64,000 nt of DNA. Origin: Planctomycetaceae bacterium. Lineage in GTDB: Bacteria; Planctomycetota; Planctomycetia; Pirellulales; Pirellulaceae. Position 1 is the first letter of the stretch. Every line of letters starts with the position of its first letter. Of this stretch, positions 49,288 to 57,817 are shown piece by piece. The stretch covers positions 62,905 to 126,904 of the forward strand of contig JAHEBQ010000005.1 of the NCBI GenBank assembly GCA_024642205.1. The letters run 5' to 3'. The translations under genes and the position numbers were made by a program. The notes beneath the pieces are model-generated. The model did no database searches, was not told the DNA's origin, and was given only the letters and a program-made list of their open reading frames with translations.

Positions 49288-50277
49288 ATGAAAAACAGAA
49301 TCGCCTTGTCCGCTCTGTTCGCGTTCACGTCAACTGTTGCGTTGGCGTCACTTCTGGATCAAGAAGCTGTGCCTCAACAGGACGACAGCGAGCTGCTGGT
49401 TTCGCTCGGAATCAACAACAATGATGACGTAGTTGAAAGCAGCGGTCTGGCTTGTTCTCGGTTTGTTGAAGATTCGATTTGGACATTGAACGACTCGGGC
49501 AACACCAACGAATTGTTGCTTTTGAAAACTGACGGAACCCTGCAGGCCAAAGTCGCCATTACCGGGGCCCGCAATATTGACTGGGAGGCCATGGCCGGTT
49601 TCGAACTGGAAGGCCAACCCCGTCTCATCGTTGCCGACATTGGTGACAACCTTCACCGTCGCAAGTCCTGCCAGCTCTATCTTCTTCGTGAGCCCGATCT
49701 TGCCGCGGACCTGAAATCCGGCATCCCGCTACCCATCAAAAAGTCGGTTGCTGCTGTCGCGCTACCATTCACCTATCAAGATGGACCGAAAGATTGCGAG
49801 GCAATCGGTGTCGACGTGGCAGGCAAACAAATCTGGATGGTTGAGAAAGTCTATTATACTGCCGTCAGAAAATCGTCACCCGGGATCTATGTCTTGCCGC
49901 TGACTCTGGATTGGAACGAGGGCCAACCACCCCTGGTTGCCAAACGCATCGCTGATTTCCGGCCTCGCAATGTAACGGGTATGGATTTTTCTCCCGATGG
50001 AAAACAGCTGATCATTCGTAATTATGTCAACGCCCATCTCTTTACCCGGAACGGCAACGAATCCTGGGCGAGCGTTGTTTCTCGATCAAAACCTGCAACC
50101 ATTGTGCTACCTCTCCAGCGACAGGGTGAAGCGATCTGTTTCTCGCGAGATTCTCAATCGGTAATTCTGACTAGCGAACTGAAGTCCCAACCGATTTGGC
50201 AGGTCAAGCTTCAACAGCCGGTGAACCCAGCAGACGCGAAGCCAGACAAGGAGAAACCGAAAAATCAGCCGGAATGA
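49288..50277 (+). CDS. exported hypothetical protein, beta-propeller-like
   Basis: 329 residues from the ATG just before a signal peptide (MKNRIALSALFAFTSTVALA). The remainder looks like repeated four-stranded blades: SIWTLNDSGNTNELLLLKTD, RNIDWEAMAGFELEGQPRLI, VADIGDNLHRRKSCQLYLLR and GMDFSPDGKQLIIRNYVNAH. The SGLACSR...WTLNDSG pattern recalls SdiA-regulated or esterase-like phytase propellers, but no catalytic site is identified. The C-terminus is Lys/Pro-rich. It converges on the DUF1611 gene eight bases away and starts inside the upstream region of the glycerate kinase gene. Confidence 0.65.
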   Translation: MKNRIALSALFAFTSTVALASLLDQEAVPQQDDSELLVSLGINNNDDVVESSGLACSRFVEDSIWTLNDSGNTNELLLLKTDGTLQAKVAITGARNIDWEAMAGFELEGQPRLIVADIGDNLHRRKSCQLYLLREPDLAADLKSGIPLPIKKSVAAVALPFTYQDGPKDCEAIGVDVAGKQIWMVEKVYYTAVRKSSPGIYVLPLTLDWNEGQPPLVAKRIADFRPRNVTGMDFSPDGKQLIIRNYVNAHLFTRNGNESWASVVSRSKPATIVLPLQRQGEAICFSRDSQSVILTSELKSQPIWQVKLQQPVNPADAKPDKEKPKNQPE

Positions 50278-50285
50278 AACTCAAC

Positions 50286-51305
50286 TCATTCAAAACCCAG
50301 CCGTGTTTTCAACATTTCATGCAGTTCCCTGTGCGATTCGGGGTCAAGTAGATTGAGTGTTCGAATTCGCGTTAGTTTCGTTACAAGCTCTACGGCCGCC
50401 GACGTGGTGGTTGCCAGGCCGGCAACCAGATCCGGTTCGAATCCAAAGCCCTGGGTCACTCCAACAACCGCATAAGGATCTGACGCACAAAGTACCGTGA
50501 ACTTGACCTGCTGACAAATCTCCTCCATCAGGACGTCTCCCGAATAGGGTTCCAATGGCGAAGCACCCGCTTCGGCGACCACCACATCTGGTGCAGCGTC
50601 AACCAGCCTTTGAAGAACAACCGACAAAGCAGCCCGATACTGCGATGGGGAGCAAACTGTCGATGGTAAACCACCGTCGACAAAATCGTAGATCACGTCG
50701 GCACCCGCATCGCTCATTGCCAGCGTATCCCGGTACCGTCCAGCGCCCGTCAGCTTGACACCGGCCACCCGCAATCCCGAGCCGCTGAGCAGGCGAATGA
50801 TCATTTTGCCAACTGTGGTCTTTCCCGAGGACATCGATGTACCGATGATCAAAATGGTGGGAAGATTGTAATGGGTCTCGATGACCGGATCCACAAAGTC
50901 TGCCATCCTGACCTTCCGGCCGTTCCGAACGATATGACCGTGATAGTCAAGGTTTAGCAGCGTCTCAATATACGGTGACACCGATGTCGCGCGGCCCAAC
51001 AATCCTGCACCGGTCAAGACCTGCATTTTGCCGTCGTCGCCAATATCCTGCCAGCTCCCGACGGCTTCGAGTGTTGCAGCACGAACACCGAACGCACCAA
51101 CGAATTGGTCGCCGTGGGCGACTTCCATCATGCGTCCGTTGGCCAACTCGATTCGGGGACCAAAGGTAACCAGTGACGCCACCCGGCCCATCACATAATC
51201 TCCATTGTGCCACTCGGATCGCGGTAATTTTTCGACTCTGAAGGGAACGGTTGCGAGGTCACTGATTCGCGTCAACGAACTTAAAATCGGGCGAGGCTGA
51301 GCCAT
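50286..51305 (-). CDS. DUF1611 P-loop protein (DgcN-like)
   Basis: 339 residues. An N-terminal beta domain (about 1-125) is followed by a P-loop domain with IGTSMSSGKTTVGKMIIRLL near 153-172, GVKLTGAGRYRDTLAMSDAG near 181, and VVAEAGASPLEPYSGD near 243. The DUF1611 family includes DgcN, which has been described as an N-acyltransferase acting on D-glutamate, and members found beside dipeptide epimerases. Here it sits 62 bases downstream of an M20 peptidase, which could make the pair an acylation/deacylation couple on an amino acid. AAAGGT precedes the ATG. Exact activity is inferred. Confidence 0.82.
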   Translation of the reverse strand: MAQPRPILSSLTRISDLATVPFRVEKLPRSEWHNGDYVMGRVASLVTFGPRIELANGRMMEVAHGDQFVGAFGVRAATLEAVGSWQDIGDDGKMQVLTGAGLLGRATSVSPYIETLLNLDYHGHIVRNGRKVRMADFVDPVIETHYNLPTILIIGTSMSSGKTTVGKMIIRLLSGSGLRVAGVKLTGAGRYRDTLAMSDAGADVIYDFVDGGLPSTVCSPSQYRAALSVVLQRLVDAAPDVVVAEAGASPLEPYSGDVLMEEICQQVKFTVLCASDPYAVVGVTQGFGFEPDLVAGLATTTSAAVELVTKLTRIRTLNLLDPESHRELHEMLKTRLGFE

Positions 51306-51367
51306 ATCAAGACCTTTCGCGAAATGGACACGGAGGTATAGCCGTGCTGAACTCGTTGGCGACTGAT

Positions 51368-52555
51368 TCAGAATTCTGCTTCAGCATTCGTCTTCAGTCT
51401 GGGTTGCAGCAACATTCGCGCCAACAAGGCAGCGCGCTCAGGCATTTTGTCGACAAACACGAACTCCGTTAAGGCATGGGCTCCATCGCCAACCGCCCCC
51501 ATTCCATCGATCGTTGGCGTATGGAGACTGGTAAAATTCCCGTCGGATCCACCACCTGCAGTTCCTTCTTCGATGGGAATCTTCAATTCTTCTGCCGCCT
51601 GTTTGGCCAGCCGCCAAAGTTGCTGGTTGCCCGGCGTTTTTTCCATCGGCGGCCGTCCCACCCGACCACTGATTTGAAGTTGCGTGCCCGGGACAGCCGA
51701 TTGAAGTCCAAATATTGCCTGTTCGATATAGCACGCATCACTGTGCGTAACGACGCGCACGTCAGCGACAGCGCTGGCTTGCGAAGCGACGACGTTGGGT
51801 CGCGATCCACCATCAATCTTTCCAACATTGACCGTGATTCCCTTGCCCGGATCATTCAATGCGAACAGAGACTGCACAACGTGGGACAACTCCAGAATTG
51901 CGCTGATTCCCTCTTCCGGGGCCAAACCGGCATGTGACGCCCGGCCAATCACTCGCACCTCAAACCTCCCCACACCTTTGCGCGCCGTTTTCAATTTTCC
52001 CGAGGGTCCCAATGCCGGTTCCATCACAAATGCTCGGTCCGCTATTCTTGCCAATCGGAGAATATTGGGAATCGATTCCATGCTCCCGATTTCCTCATCG
52101 GAATTGATAAAGAAAACGGGTGTCACCGAAGGTGTTTCGCCAACCGCCCGGAGCGCCTCTATCGCAAAGATCGCCTGGACCAGCCCAGCTTTCATGTCAT
52201 AAACGCCGGGACCATGCAATTTCCCGTCGTTGATTCGAACCGGCATTTCGTCCAACGTTCCGATTGGCCAAACCGTGTCACAGTGGCCAATCAGCAACTG
52301 TATCGGCTGCCCGGTAACTCGATCGTTGGGAAAGGCCAGTAGTTGGCCGCCAGAGTTTGAGCCGGAGATTCGCCGAACCTGATAGCCCCGATCAATCAGT
52401 GCATCGCAAATCATCGCCTGAACAGGAGCTTGTGCTGCAAAGTCATACGATGGTGACTCCGCTTTAACCATCTCAGTGAGAAACCCGACCATTTCATCCT
52501 GCCGGCTGCGCAGGAATTCCAAAATCCGGATTGCATTGTTGGCAGTAATGTTCAT
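51368..52555 (-). CDS. M20 family metallopeptidase, glutamate-carboxypeptidase-like
   Basis: 395 residues of the carboxypeptidase G2 type. Metal ligands: GHCDTVWP near 88-95 (His and Asp), DMKAGLVQ near 118, NSDEEIGS near 150 (general-base Glu pair) and MEPALGPSGKLKTARKG near 175; the dimerisation lid follows (about 185-295). The final His ligand lies in GDGAHALTEFVFV near 367. It should hydrolyse an N-acyl or peptide bond next to glutamate or a similar residue. The start overlaps the flavin reductase stop (ATGA). In this neighbourhood it is a candidate N-succinylglutamate desuccinylase substituting for AstE. Confidence 0.88.
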   Translation of the reverse strand: MNITANNAIRILEFLRSRQDEMVGFLTEMVKAESPSYDFAAQAPVQAMICDALIDRGYQVRRISGSNSGGQLLAFPNDRVTGQPIQLLIGHCDTVWPIGTLDEMPVRINDGKLHGPGVYDMKAGLVQAIFAIEALRAVGETPSVTPVFFINSDEEIGSMESIPNILRLARIADRAFVMEPALGPSGKLKTARKGVGRFEVRVIGRASHAGLAPEEGISAILELSHVVQSLFALNDPGKGITVNVGKIDGGSRPNVVASQASAVADVRVVTHSDACYIEQAIFGLQSAVPGTQLQISGRVGRPPMEKTPGNQQLWRLAKQAAEELKIPIEEGTAGGGSDGNFTSLHTPTIDGMGAVGDGAHALTEFVFVDKMPERAALLARMLLQPRLKTNAEAEF

Positions 52556-53172
52556 TCCTGTCCGTCCCGACGAAATCCCTCGGGAAAGGGAAACGAAAAG
52601 GTCTGATTGATCGACGCATATCGACCCGGTGGCAAGTAGGCCATCAGGGGTGACTTGTGAAGAATTTCATGGTCATCCCTGTCATTCATTCGCAATGCCG
52701 AGTTACAGACTTGTGCGGCAATCACTCGTCCCGCAATCAGGCTGTTGTCCCCAAACCCGTCAACGATACGGTCCAATTGACATTCGAGAAACAAATACGA
52801 ATCACTCAGGAAAATCCCGTCGATTTTGGTGGCGGAAAAGGTAGGCAACAACTGCAAACTGGGCTTGGAAGTGTCGTCGCATCGGGGCCCCGCCGAAAGA
52901 CTGGCCAGCAAAACCTGGTCTGGATTGGGAAAGCTTACGGTAAAAGCCTCTTCTCGCTTGATGTTTTGATAGGTTCCATGGCTGGGAGTACAAACAAAAC
53001 CAAAGTAGTTCTGCCAGGACAGGGGCGTCGCCATGTGTTTGGGAGCCAAATCGAAATCACCTGATAATTCACGTGATCCGACTACAACGAGCGGGGCAAC
53101 GGTAAAAAACCGATCCCAAATGGGATGGTCCATTTCAAGCGCCACACGTCTTGTAGTTTCATCGTTTGACAT
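52552..53172 (-). CDS. flavin-reductase-like FMN-binding protein
   Basis: 206 residues of the flavin reductase-like domain family (split barrel). Typical elements are FFTVAPLVVVGSRELSGDFD near 20, HMATPLSWQNYFGFVCTPSH near 45-64, and NPDQVLLASLSAG near 82. The domain binds FMN and often serves as a reductase partner or stand-alone oxidoreductase. The ATG chosen matches the family start, and the stop overlaps the M20 start by four bases, so the two are coupled. The electron-transfer partner is unknown. Confidence 0.82.
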   Translation of the reverse strand: MSNDETTRRVALEMDHPIWDRFFTVAPLVVVGSRELSGDFDLAPKHMATPLSWQNYFGFVCTPSHGTYQNIKREEAFTVSFPNPDQVLLASLSAGPRCDDTSKPSLQLLPTFSATKIDGIFLSDSYLFLECQLDRIVDGFGDNSLIAGRVIAAQVCNSALRMNDRDDHEILHKSPLMAYLPPGRYASINQTFSFPFPEGFRRDGQE

Positions 53173-53541
53173 TGGTTTTCGCTCCGCTTTGGTTGCGCGA
53201 TCTGATCCGACTTGCTTAACGGTTCGCGAACTCCGTTCATTTGCACCCATTACTCATGATAGGGTTTTTTGAGCCGCGCGTCAGACCCGTTGGAATTGGC
53301 CCAGAATCGTCAGGGATATCCGCCCTCCTCGACGTCGCTGGCTCCGGTTCCACCGGGTTAATGGGCAACTTCCACTTCATGGACGATTGTCGGCCGACGA
53401 CCCCTCACAGGATTTCGGTCTCCAGCATCCGAGGATGATGTACCTTTTTGAAACTCATGCCAACGCCTAAGATAACGGCATCGTTCATCTGACCAGCCTA
53501 TTGCCATTTGAATCCTCTGGATTGAATTATCGAAAGACATT
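53173..53541. other. divergent regulatory region between DUF1611/M20 and Ast-like gene sets
   Basis: 369 bases that should hold promoters in both directions. No clear promoter hexamers, operator repeats or RNA structure were found by eye. The far right end carries GAAAGAC before the aminotransferase ATG. Confidence 0.4.
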
Positions 53542-54936
53542 ATGACGACCAAGACCTCACTTGCCGCCGAGCAGCTCAAAAACGACCCGAGGCTGGCCGA
53601 AGCCAAAAAGTTGATCCTCGACGCCGTTGCCGAGCATCAGCGACCGCTTGTCTCGGTTCGCCCTCCCAGCCCCGAGTTGGTGGCCGACTACCAGCAAATG
53701 CTCAGTGATTTCGGTGCGATTCGAGGGGGCAATATCTTCTTTCCGTACCTGGGAAGCGGAATTGGAAACGGTCCATTCGTCGAATTGGCAGATGGTAGTG
53801 TCAAACTGGATTTGATTACCGGGATCGGCGTTCATGGCTATGGACACAGTCATCCGATGCTGATCGAAGCCGGCATTAACGCTGCGATTGGTGATACCAT
53901 CATGCAGGGCAACCTGCAGCAGAACACCAACAGTTGCGACATTTCCAAGCTTCTGACTGACGTTGCCTGCGAGTCGGGTGCAGGACTGAAACACTGCTTC
54001 CTGAGTACCAGCGGTGCAATGGCAAATGAGAATTCCTTGAAAATGGCGTTCCAAAAAAACCATCCTGCCAACCGGGTCATTGCCTTCACGCATTGTTTCG
54101 CCGGCCGTACACTTGGCCTGGCTCAAGTCACCGACAAGGCCAAGTATCGCGTTGGACTCCCGGACACGATCTCCGTCGATTACATTCCGTTCTTCAACGA
54201 GAACGATCCGGAGAAAAGCACCCAGTACGCCGTCAAGCGATTCAAACATCATGTCGAGCGTCATCCAGGCAAACACGCCGCGCTGTGGATGGAACTGATC
54301 CAGGGCGAAGGCGGGTACTACGAGGGCAATACTGAATTTTTCGAAGCCCTGATCGAAGTTGCCCGTGAAAACAAGATCGCCGTGATTGCCGATGAGGTCC
54401 AGACGTTTTGCCGAACGACGCGCCCGTTCGCATTTCAACACTTCGGACTCGACAAACAGGTCGACCTGGTCACGATCGGAAAAATCTCCCAGGTCTGTGC
54501 GACGTTGTTTACCGACGACTATATTCCTCAACCGGGGTTGATCAGTCAAACGTTTACGGGCAGCACCTGGGCGATCGTCGCGGCTCACAAGATCGTTTCC
54601 GGCTTGATCGCAAACGGCAACTTTGGTGCAGACGGCAAAAACGTCAGACTAAACCAGCATTTTGCTGCAGGCTTGAAAGCAGTTGGAGCCAAGTACCCGG
54701 GTTCGATTTCCGGCCCTTACGGTGTTGGTGGGATGATTGCATTTACGCCGTTCGATGGCTCGGCTGCAATTGCCAGTGAAATGGTCAAGCGACTTTACGA
54801 TGCAGGTCTCATGTCATTCATGGCTGGCGGCGACCCGAGCCGCGTCCGATTCCTGATCCCGCTGGGCTGTGTCGATGAATCACATATTGATATGGCCTGC
54901 CAAATTCTCGAAAATGTAGTTTCCAAAATGGTCTGA
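53542..54936 (+). CDS. class III aminotransferase, lysine-aminotransferase-like (AstC analogue)
   Basis: 464 residues, longer than the roughly 405 of AstC/ArgD. PLP features: GIGVHGYGHSHP near 94-105, STSGAMANENSLKM near 154-167 (phosphate-binding Ser/Gly), ADEVQTFCRTTRPF near 281-294 (Asp to pyridine N), and the Schiff-base Lys in TIGKISQVCATLFT near 312. The sequence resembles L-lysine 6-aminotransferases more than acetylornithine aminotransferases. Its place directly ahead of astA and astD suggests it transaminates N-succinylornithine or a related omega-amino acid. It is the first gene of the plus-strand set. Confidence 0.88.
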   Translation: MTTKTSLAAEQLKNDPRLAEAKKLILDAVAEHQRPLVSVRPPSPELVADYQQMLSDFGAIRGGNIFFPYLGSGIGNGPFVELADGSVKLDLITGIGVHGYGHSHPMLIEAGINAAIGDTIMQGNLQQNTNSCDISKLLTDVACESGAGLKHCFLSTSGAMANENSLKMAFQKNHPANRVIAFTHCFAGRTLGLAQVTDKAKYRVGLPDTISVDYIPFFNENDPEKSTQYAVKRFKHHVERHPGKHAALWMELIQGEGGYYEGNTEFFEALIEVARENKIAVIADEVQTFCRTTRPFAFQHFGLDKQVDLVTIGKISQVCATLFTDDYIPQPGLISQTFTGSTWAIVAAHKIVSGLIANGNFGADGKNVRLNQHFAAGLKAVGAKYPGSISGPYGVGGMIAFTPFDGSAAIASEMVKRLYDAGLMSFMAGGDPSRVRFLIPLGCVDESHIDMACQILENVVSKMV

Positions 54937-55051
54937 ATTCAGGAGGGGCCGGTATTCGGAATCGGAATTTTCGGCCCCAGTCCACCTTCAGATTTGTCTC
55001 CTTCCTCGCTCCATTCTCCAATTCCCATATTTCGACCGCCGGCCTTCAAAC

Positions 55052-56074
55052 ATGTTAATCGTCCGCCGAGTTCATGAATCCGACCTCGATCCGCTGTTCG
55101 AGCTGATTCAAAAATCCGAATACGGCCTGACCACGCTGAAGATTTCCAAAGACGAACTGGAATCGCGGATCGAGAAATCCGTGTTTGCATTCCGTCAAAA
55201 ATCGGGCAAACCCAGTGGCCAACCGTATGTGTTCGTGATGGAAGATCTGAACAACGGAAAAATTGTCGGGACTTGTTCCATCTATTCAAAAATCGGTGGC
55301 TATGAACCGATGTATTCGTACGAAATCAAGGAGTCGCACCACAACTCCGAGGAACTTGGGGTTTACAAAACCATCCAGGTGTTACACCTTCGCGAATTGC
55401 ACAACGGTCCGACGGAGATCGGAAGTCTGTTTCTTTCGCCGGATTACTGGGGCGGCGGCCACGGTCGCTTACTGAGTCTGGCTCGATTCCTGTTTATGGC
55501 AGAGTTCAAGTCGCGATTTGAAAAAGAGGTCGTCGCCGAAATGCGAGGCGTTGTTGATCAGGAAGGCAGATCACCGCTTTGGGCTGCGTTGGGTTCGCAC
55601 TTTTTTCAAATTGATTTCCCCAAGGCCGAGACCCTCACCAGCCAGTCAAAGAAGTTCATTGCAGACTTGATGCCGAGGCACCCGATTTATATTCCGTTGC
55701 TCCCCGACGATGCGCAGGAGGTCATCGGCATGGTTCATCAAAACACCAGACCGGCATTGACAGTGTTGGAGAAAGAAGGCTTCAAGTTTAGTCAACTCGT
55801 TGATATTTTTGATGGCGGCCCAACCTTGCACTGCAACCTGGAGGAAATTCGCGCCGTCGAAGAGAGTGTCGCGGGCACCGTCCAGTCGATTGAAAAAGAA
55901 GTCAAAGACGGTAAACAGCAACTGGTCTCCAATGCCAGCCTGGACTTCAAGGCTTGCCTTGGCGATACCCACTGGAATCAGGATCAAGTCACCATTGACC
56001 AGGTGACCGCACTCCGATTGGGGCTCAGACTGGGTGATCGTATCCGATGCGTCTCGATGCAACCCAAAAAATAA
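55052..56074 (+). CDS. astA: arginine (ornithine) N-succinyltransferase
   Basis: 340 residues, the length of AstA. It transfers succinyl from succinyl-CoA to the alpha-amino group of arginine (or ornithine in some AruF/AruG-type enzymes). Signatures: IVRRVHESDLDPLFELI at the start, GLTTLKISKDELESRIEKS near 27, EIGSLFLSPDYWGGGHGRLL near 127-146, and VAEMRGVVDQEGRSPLWAAL near 165-184. The C-terminal AstA-type beta domain ends RLGLRLGDRIRCV. It lies 115 bases after the aminotransferase and 137 before astD. No AstB gene accompanies it, so ornithine rather than arginine may be the substrate. Confidence 0.9.
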   Translation: MLIVRRVHESDLDPLFELIQKSEYGLTTLKISKDELESRIEKSVFAFRQKSGKPSGQPYVFVMEDLNNGKIVGTCSIYSKIGGYEPMYSYEIKESHHNSEELGVYKTIQVLHLRELHNGPTEIGSLFLSPDYWGGGHGRLLSLARFLFMAEFKSRFEKEVVAEMRGVVDQEGRSPLWAALGSHFFQIDFPKAETLTSQSKKFIADLMPRHPIYIPLLPDDAQEVIGMVHQNTRPALTVLEKEGFKFSQLVDIFDGGPTLHCNLEEIRAVEESVAGTVQSIEKEVKDGKQQLVSNASLDFKACLGDTHWNQDQVTIDQVTALRLGLRLGDRIRCVSMQPKK

Positions 56075-56211
56075 CCGCCAATTCGCTCAGATGGGGGGCG
56101 GCCAACCAGCCATTCAAGTCCTGGAAACCTGGCAGTCTGCTCCCGTTGATCGCTGCGTGTTAGTCAATCATCTTCAGCTTACAACTTGCCCTGGTACAAT
56201 GAGAAAAATGG

Positions 56212-57681
56212 ATGGCACAAAATAACCTACTCATCGGAGGCCGATGGATCGCCGGTGGAAGTGAAGGATTCACATCGACTTGCCCAGTGGACGAGTCCAT
56301 CGTCTGGACGGGGGGCGCAGCGAATGACGAACAGGTCGACAAGGCCTTTGAAGCTGCCCGCAACGCCTTTGGGCCTTGGTGGGACAAAACGAGCCTGCAA
56401 CGGATCGAAATCGCAGAGCGGTTTCGAGACAACGTCCAGGCATCCTCCGACGAACTAGCTTGGTTAATTGCCCGCGAAACCGGCAAGCCTCTCTGGGAAT
56501 CCAAAACCGAAGCCGGCGCGGTTGCCGCCAAGGTCGATCTGTCGATCGAGGCGTTTCGAACGCGTCGGGATACCTCGTCGTTTGAAATGAAAGGCTTCCA
56601 CGCCGTTACGCGTTACAAACCGCATGGCGTTTGCGCCGTACTTGGGCCTTTTAATTTCCCCGCTCACCTCGCCAATGGCCATATCGTGCCCGCATTGATC
56701 GCTGGCAACACGATTGTTTTCAAGCCGAGCGAATTGGCCCCGGCCGTTGGGGCCTGGATGGTGGAAAAGTGGGTCGAATCCGGTTTGCCGAATGGAGTTC
56801 TCAATCTCGTTCAGGGATCGCGTTCCGTCGGCGAATCGATCGCACGGAACCCGCAACTGGACGGTCTGTTTTTTACCGGATCAAGTGGTGCTGGCCGCGC
56901 ACTGCACCAAACCCTGGCTCCGTTTCCCCAGAAGATACTCGCACTGGAAATGGGGGGTAACAATCCACTGATCGTTCATCAGGCCGACGATCTCGAGGCG
57001 GCAGCCTATCTCACGGTACTTTCGGCCTATTTTACCGCGGGTCAACGCTGTACATGCGCACGGCGGTTGATCTTGATTGACAACGGCGAATCACAGCGGT
57101 TTCTGGAGAAATTGGTAAACATGATCGCCAAACTTTCGTTTGGCTTTTACCATGACGATCCGGAACCGTTTATGGGTACTGTTATCTCGGCGCAAATGGG
57201 GAGGCGAATGTTGGAGTCCCAGGCGAGCCTGATTGATGTCGGAGGCGAATCGATTGTCGAAATGAAATCACACCGAGGTTGCGAGGCACTTGTATCGCCT
57301 GGATTGATTGACATTACGGATGTCGCCAACCGCAGTGACGAGGAACTATTCGGCCCGCTACTTAACATCATTCGGGTCAAGGATTTTGAAGCCGCAATTG
57401 TCGAAGCAAACAACACGTCCTATGGACTTTCAGCTGGTCTGCTCAGTAGCAACGAAGCCTGTTACAGGCAGTTTTCTCACCAGATCCGGGCTGGTATCGT
57501 TAATTGGAATCGACAAACCACCGGCGCCAGCGGAAAACTCCCGTTCGGAGGGTGTGGCCTGAGCGGCAACCATCGCCCCAGCGGCTATTTCGCCGTAGAC
57601 TACTGTTCGTTTCCCGTCGCTTCTCTGGAATCCAGTCAATTGGAGCTTCCTCAAACACCGGAGACAGGAATCACATTTTAG
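56212..57681 (+). CDS. astD: N-succinylglutamate 5-semialdehyde dehydrogenase
   Basis: 489 residues of the aldehyde dehydrogenase superfamily. AstD hallmarks are GPFNFPAHLANGHIVPALIA near 144-163, LEMGGNNPLIVHQ near 247 (general-base Glu) and the catalytic Cys in FTAGQRCTCARRL near 275-287, plus NWNRQTTGASGKLPFGGCGL near 436. It oxidises the semialdehyde to N-succinylglutamate with NAD(P). It follows astA; fhcB starts 136 bases after it. The final step (AstE) is not encoded beside it. Confidence 0.93.
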   Translation: MAQNNLLIGGRWIAGGSEGFTSTCPVDESIVWTGGAANDEQVDKAFEAARNAFGPWWDKTSLQRIEIAERFRDNVQASSDELAWLIARETGKPLWESKTEAGAVAAKVDLSIEAFRTRRDTSSFEMKGFHAVTRYKPHGVCAVLGPFNFPAHLANGHIVPALIAGNTIVFKPSELAPAVGAWMVEKWVESGLPNGVLNLVQGSRSVGESIARNPQLDGLFFTGSSGAGRALHQTLAPFPQKILALEMGGNNPLIVHQADDLEAAAYLTVLSAYFTAGQRCTCARRLILIDNGESQRFLEKLVNMIAKLSFGFYHDDPEPFMGTVISAQMGRRMLESQASLIDVGGESIVEMKSHRGCEALVSPGLIDITDVANRSDEELFGPLLNIIRVKDFEAAIVEANNTSYGLSAGLLSSNEACYRQFSHQIRAGIVNWNRQTTGASGKLPFGGCGLSGNHRPSGYFAVDYCSFPVASLESSQLELPQTPETGITF

Positions 57682-57817
57682 CCTATCGCAAATTGAGCCC
57701 GGATCATTGAAACCAGATCCGCACCCAACATCCTGATGACACGTTTTTCAGATGAGGTTTTTTTTCCCGCCATGATCGGTGAATTGCACCCGCCGGCCAA
57801 TTGAACTTGATCGACAA

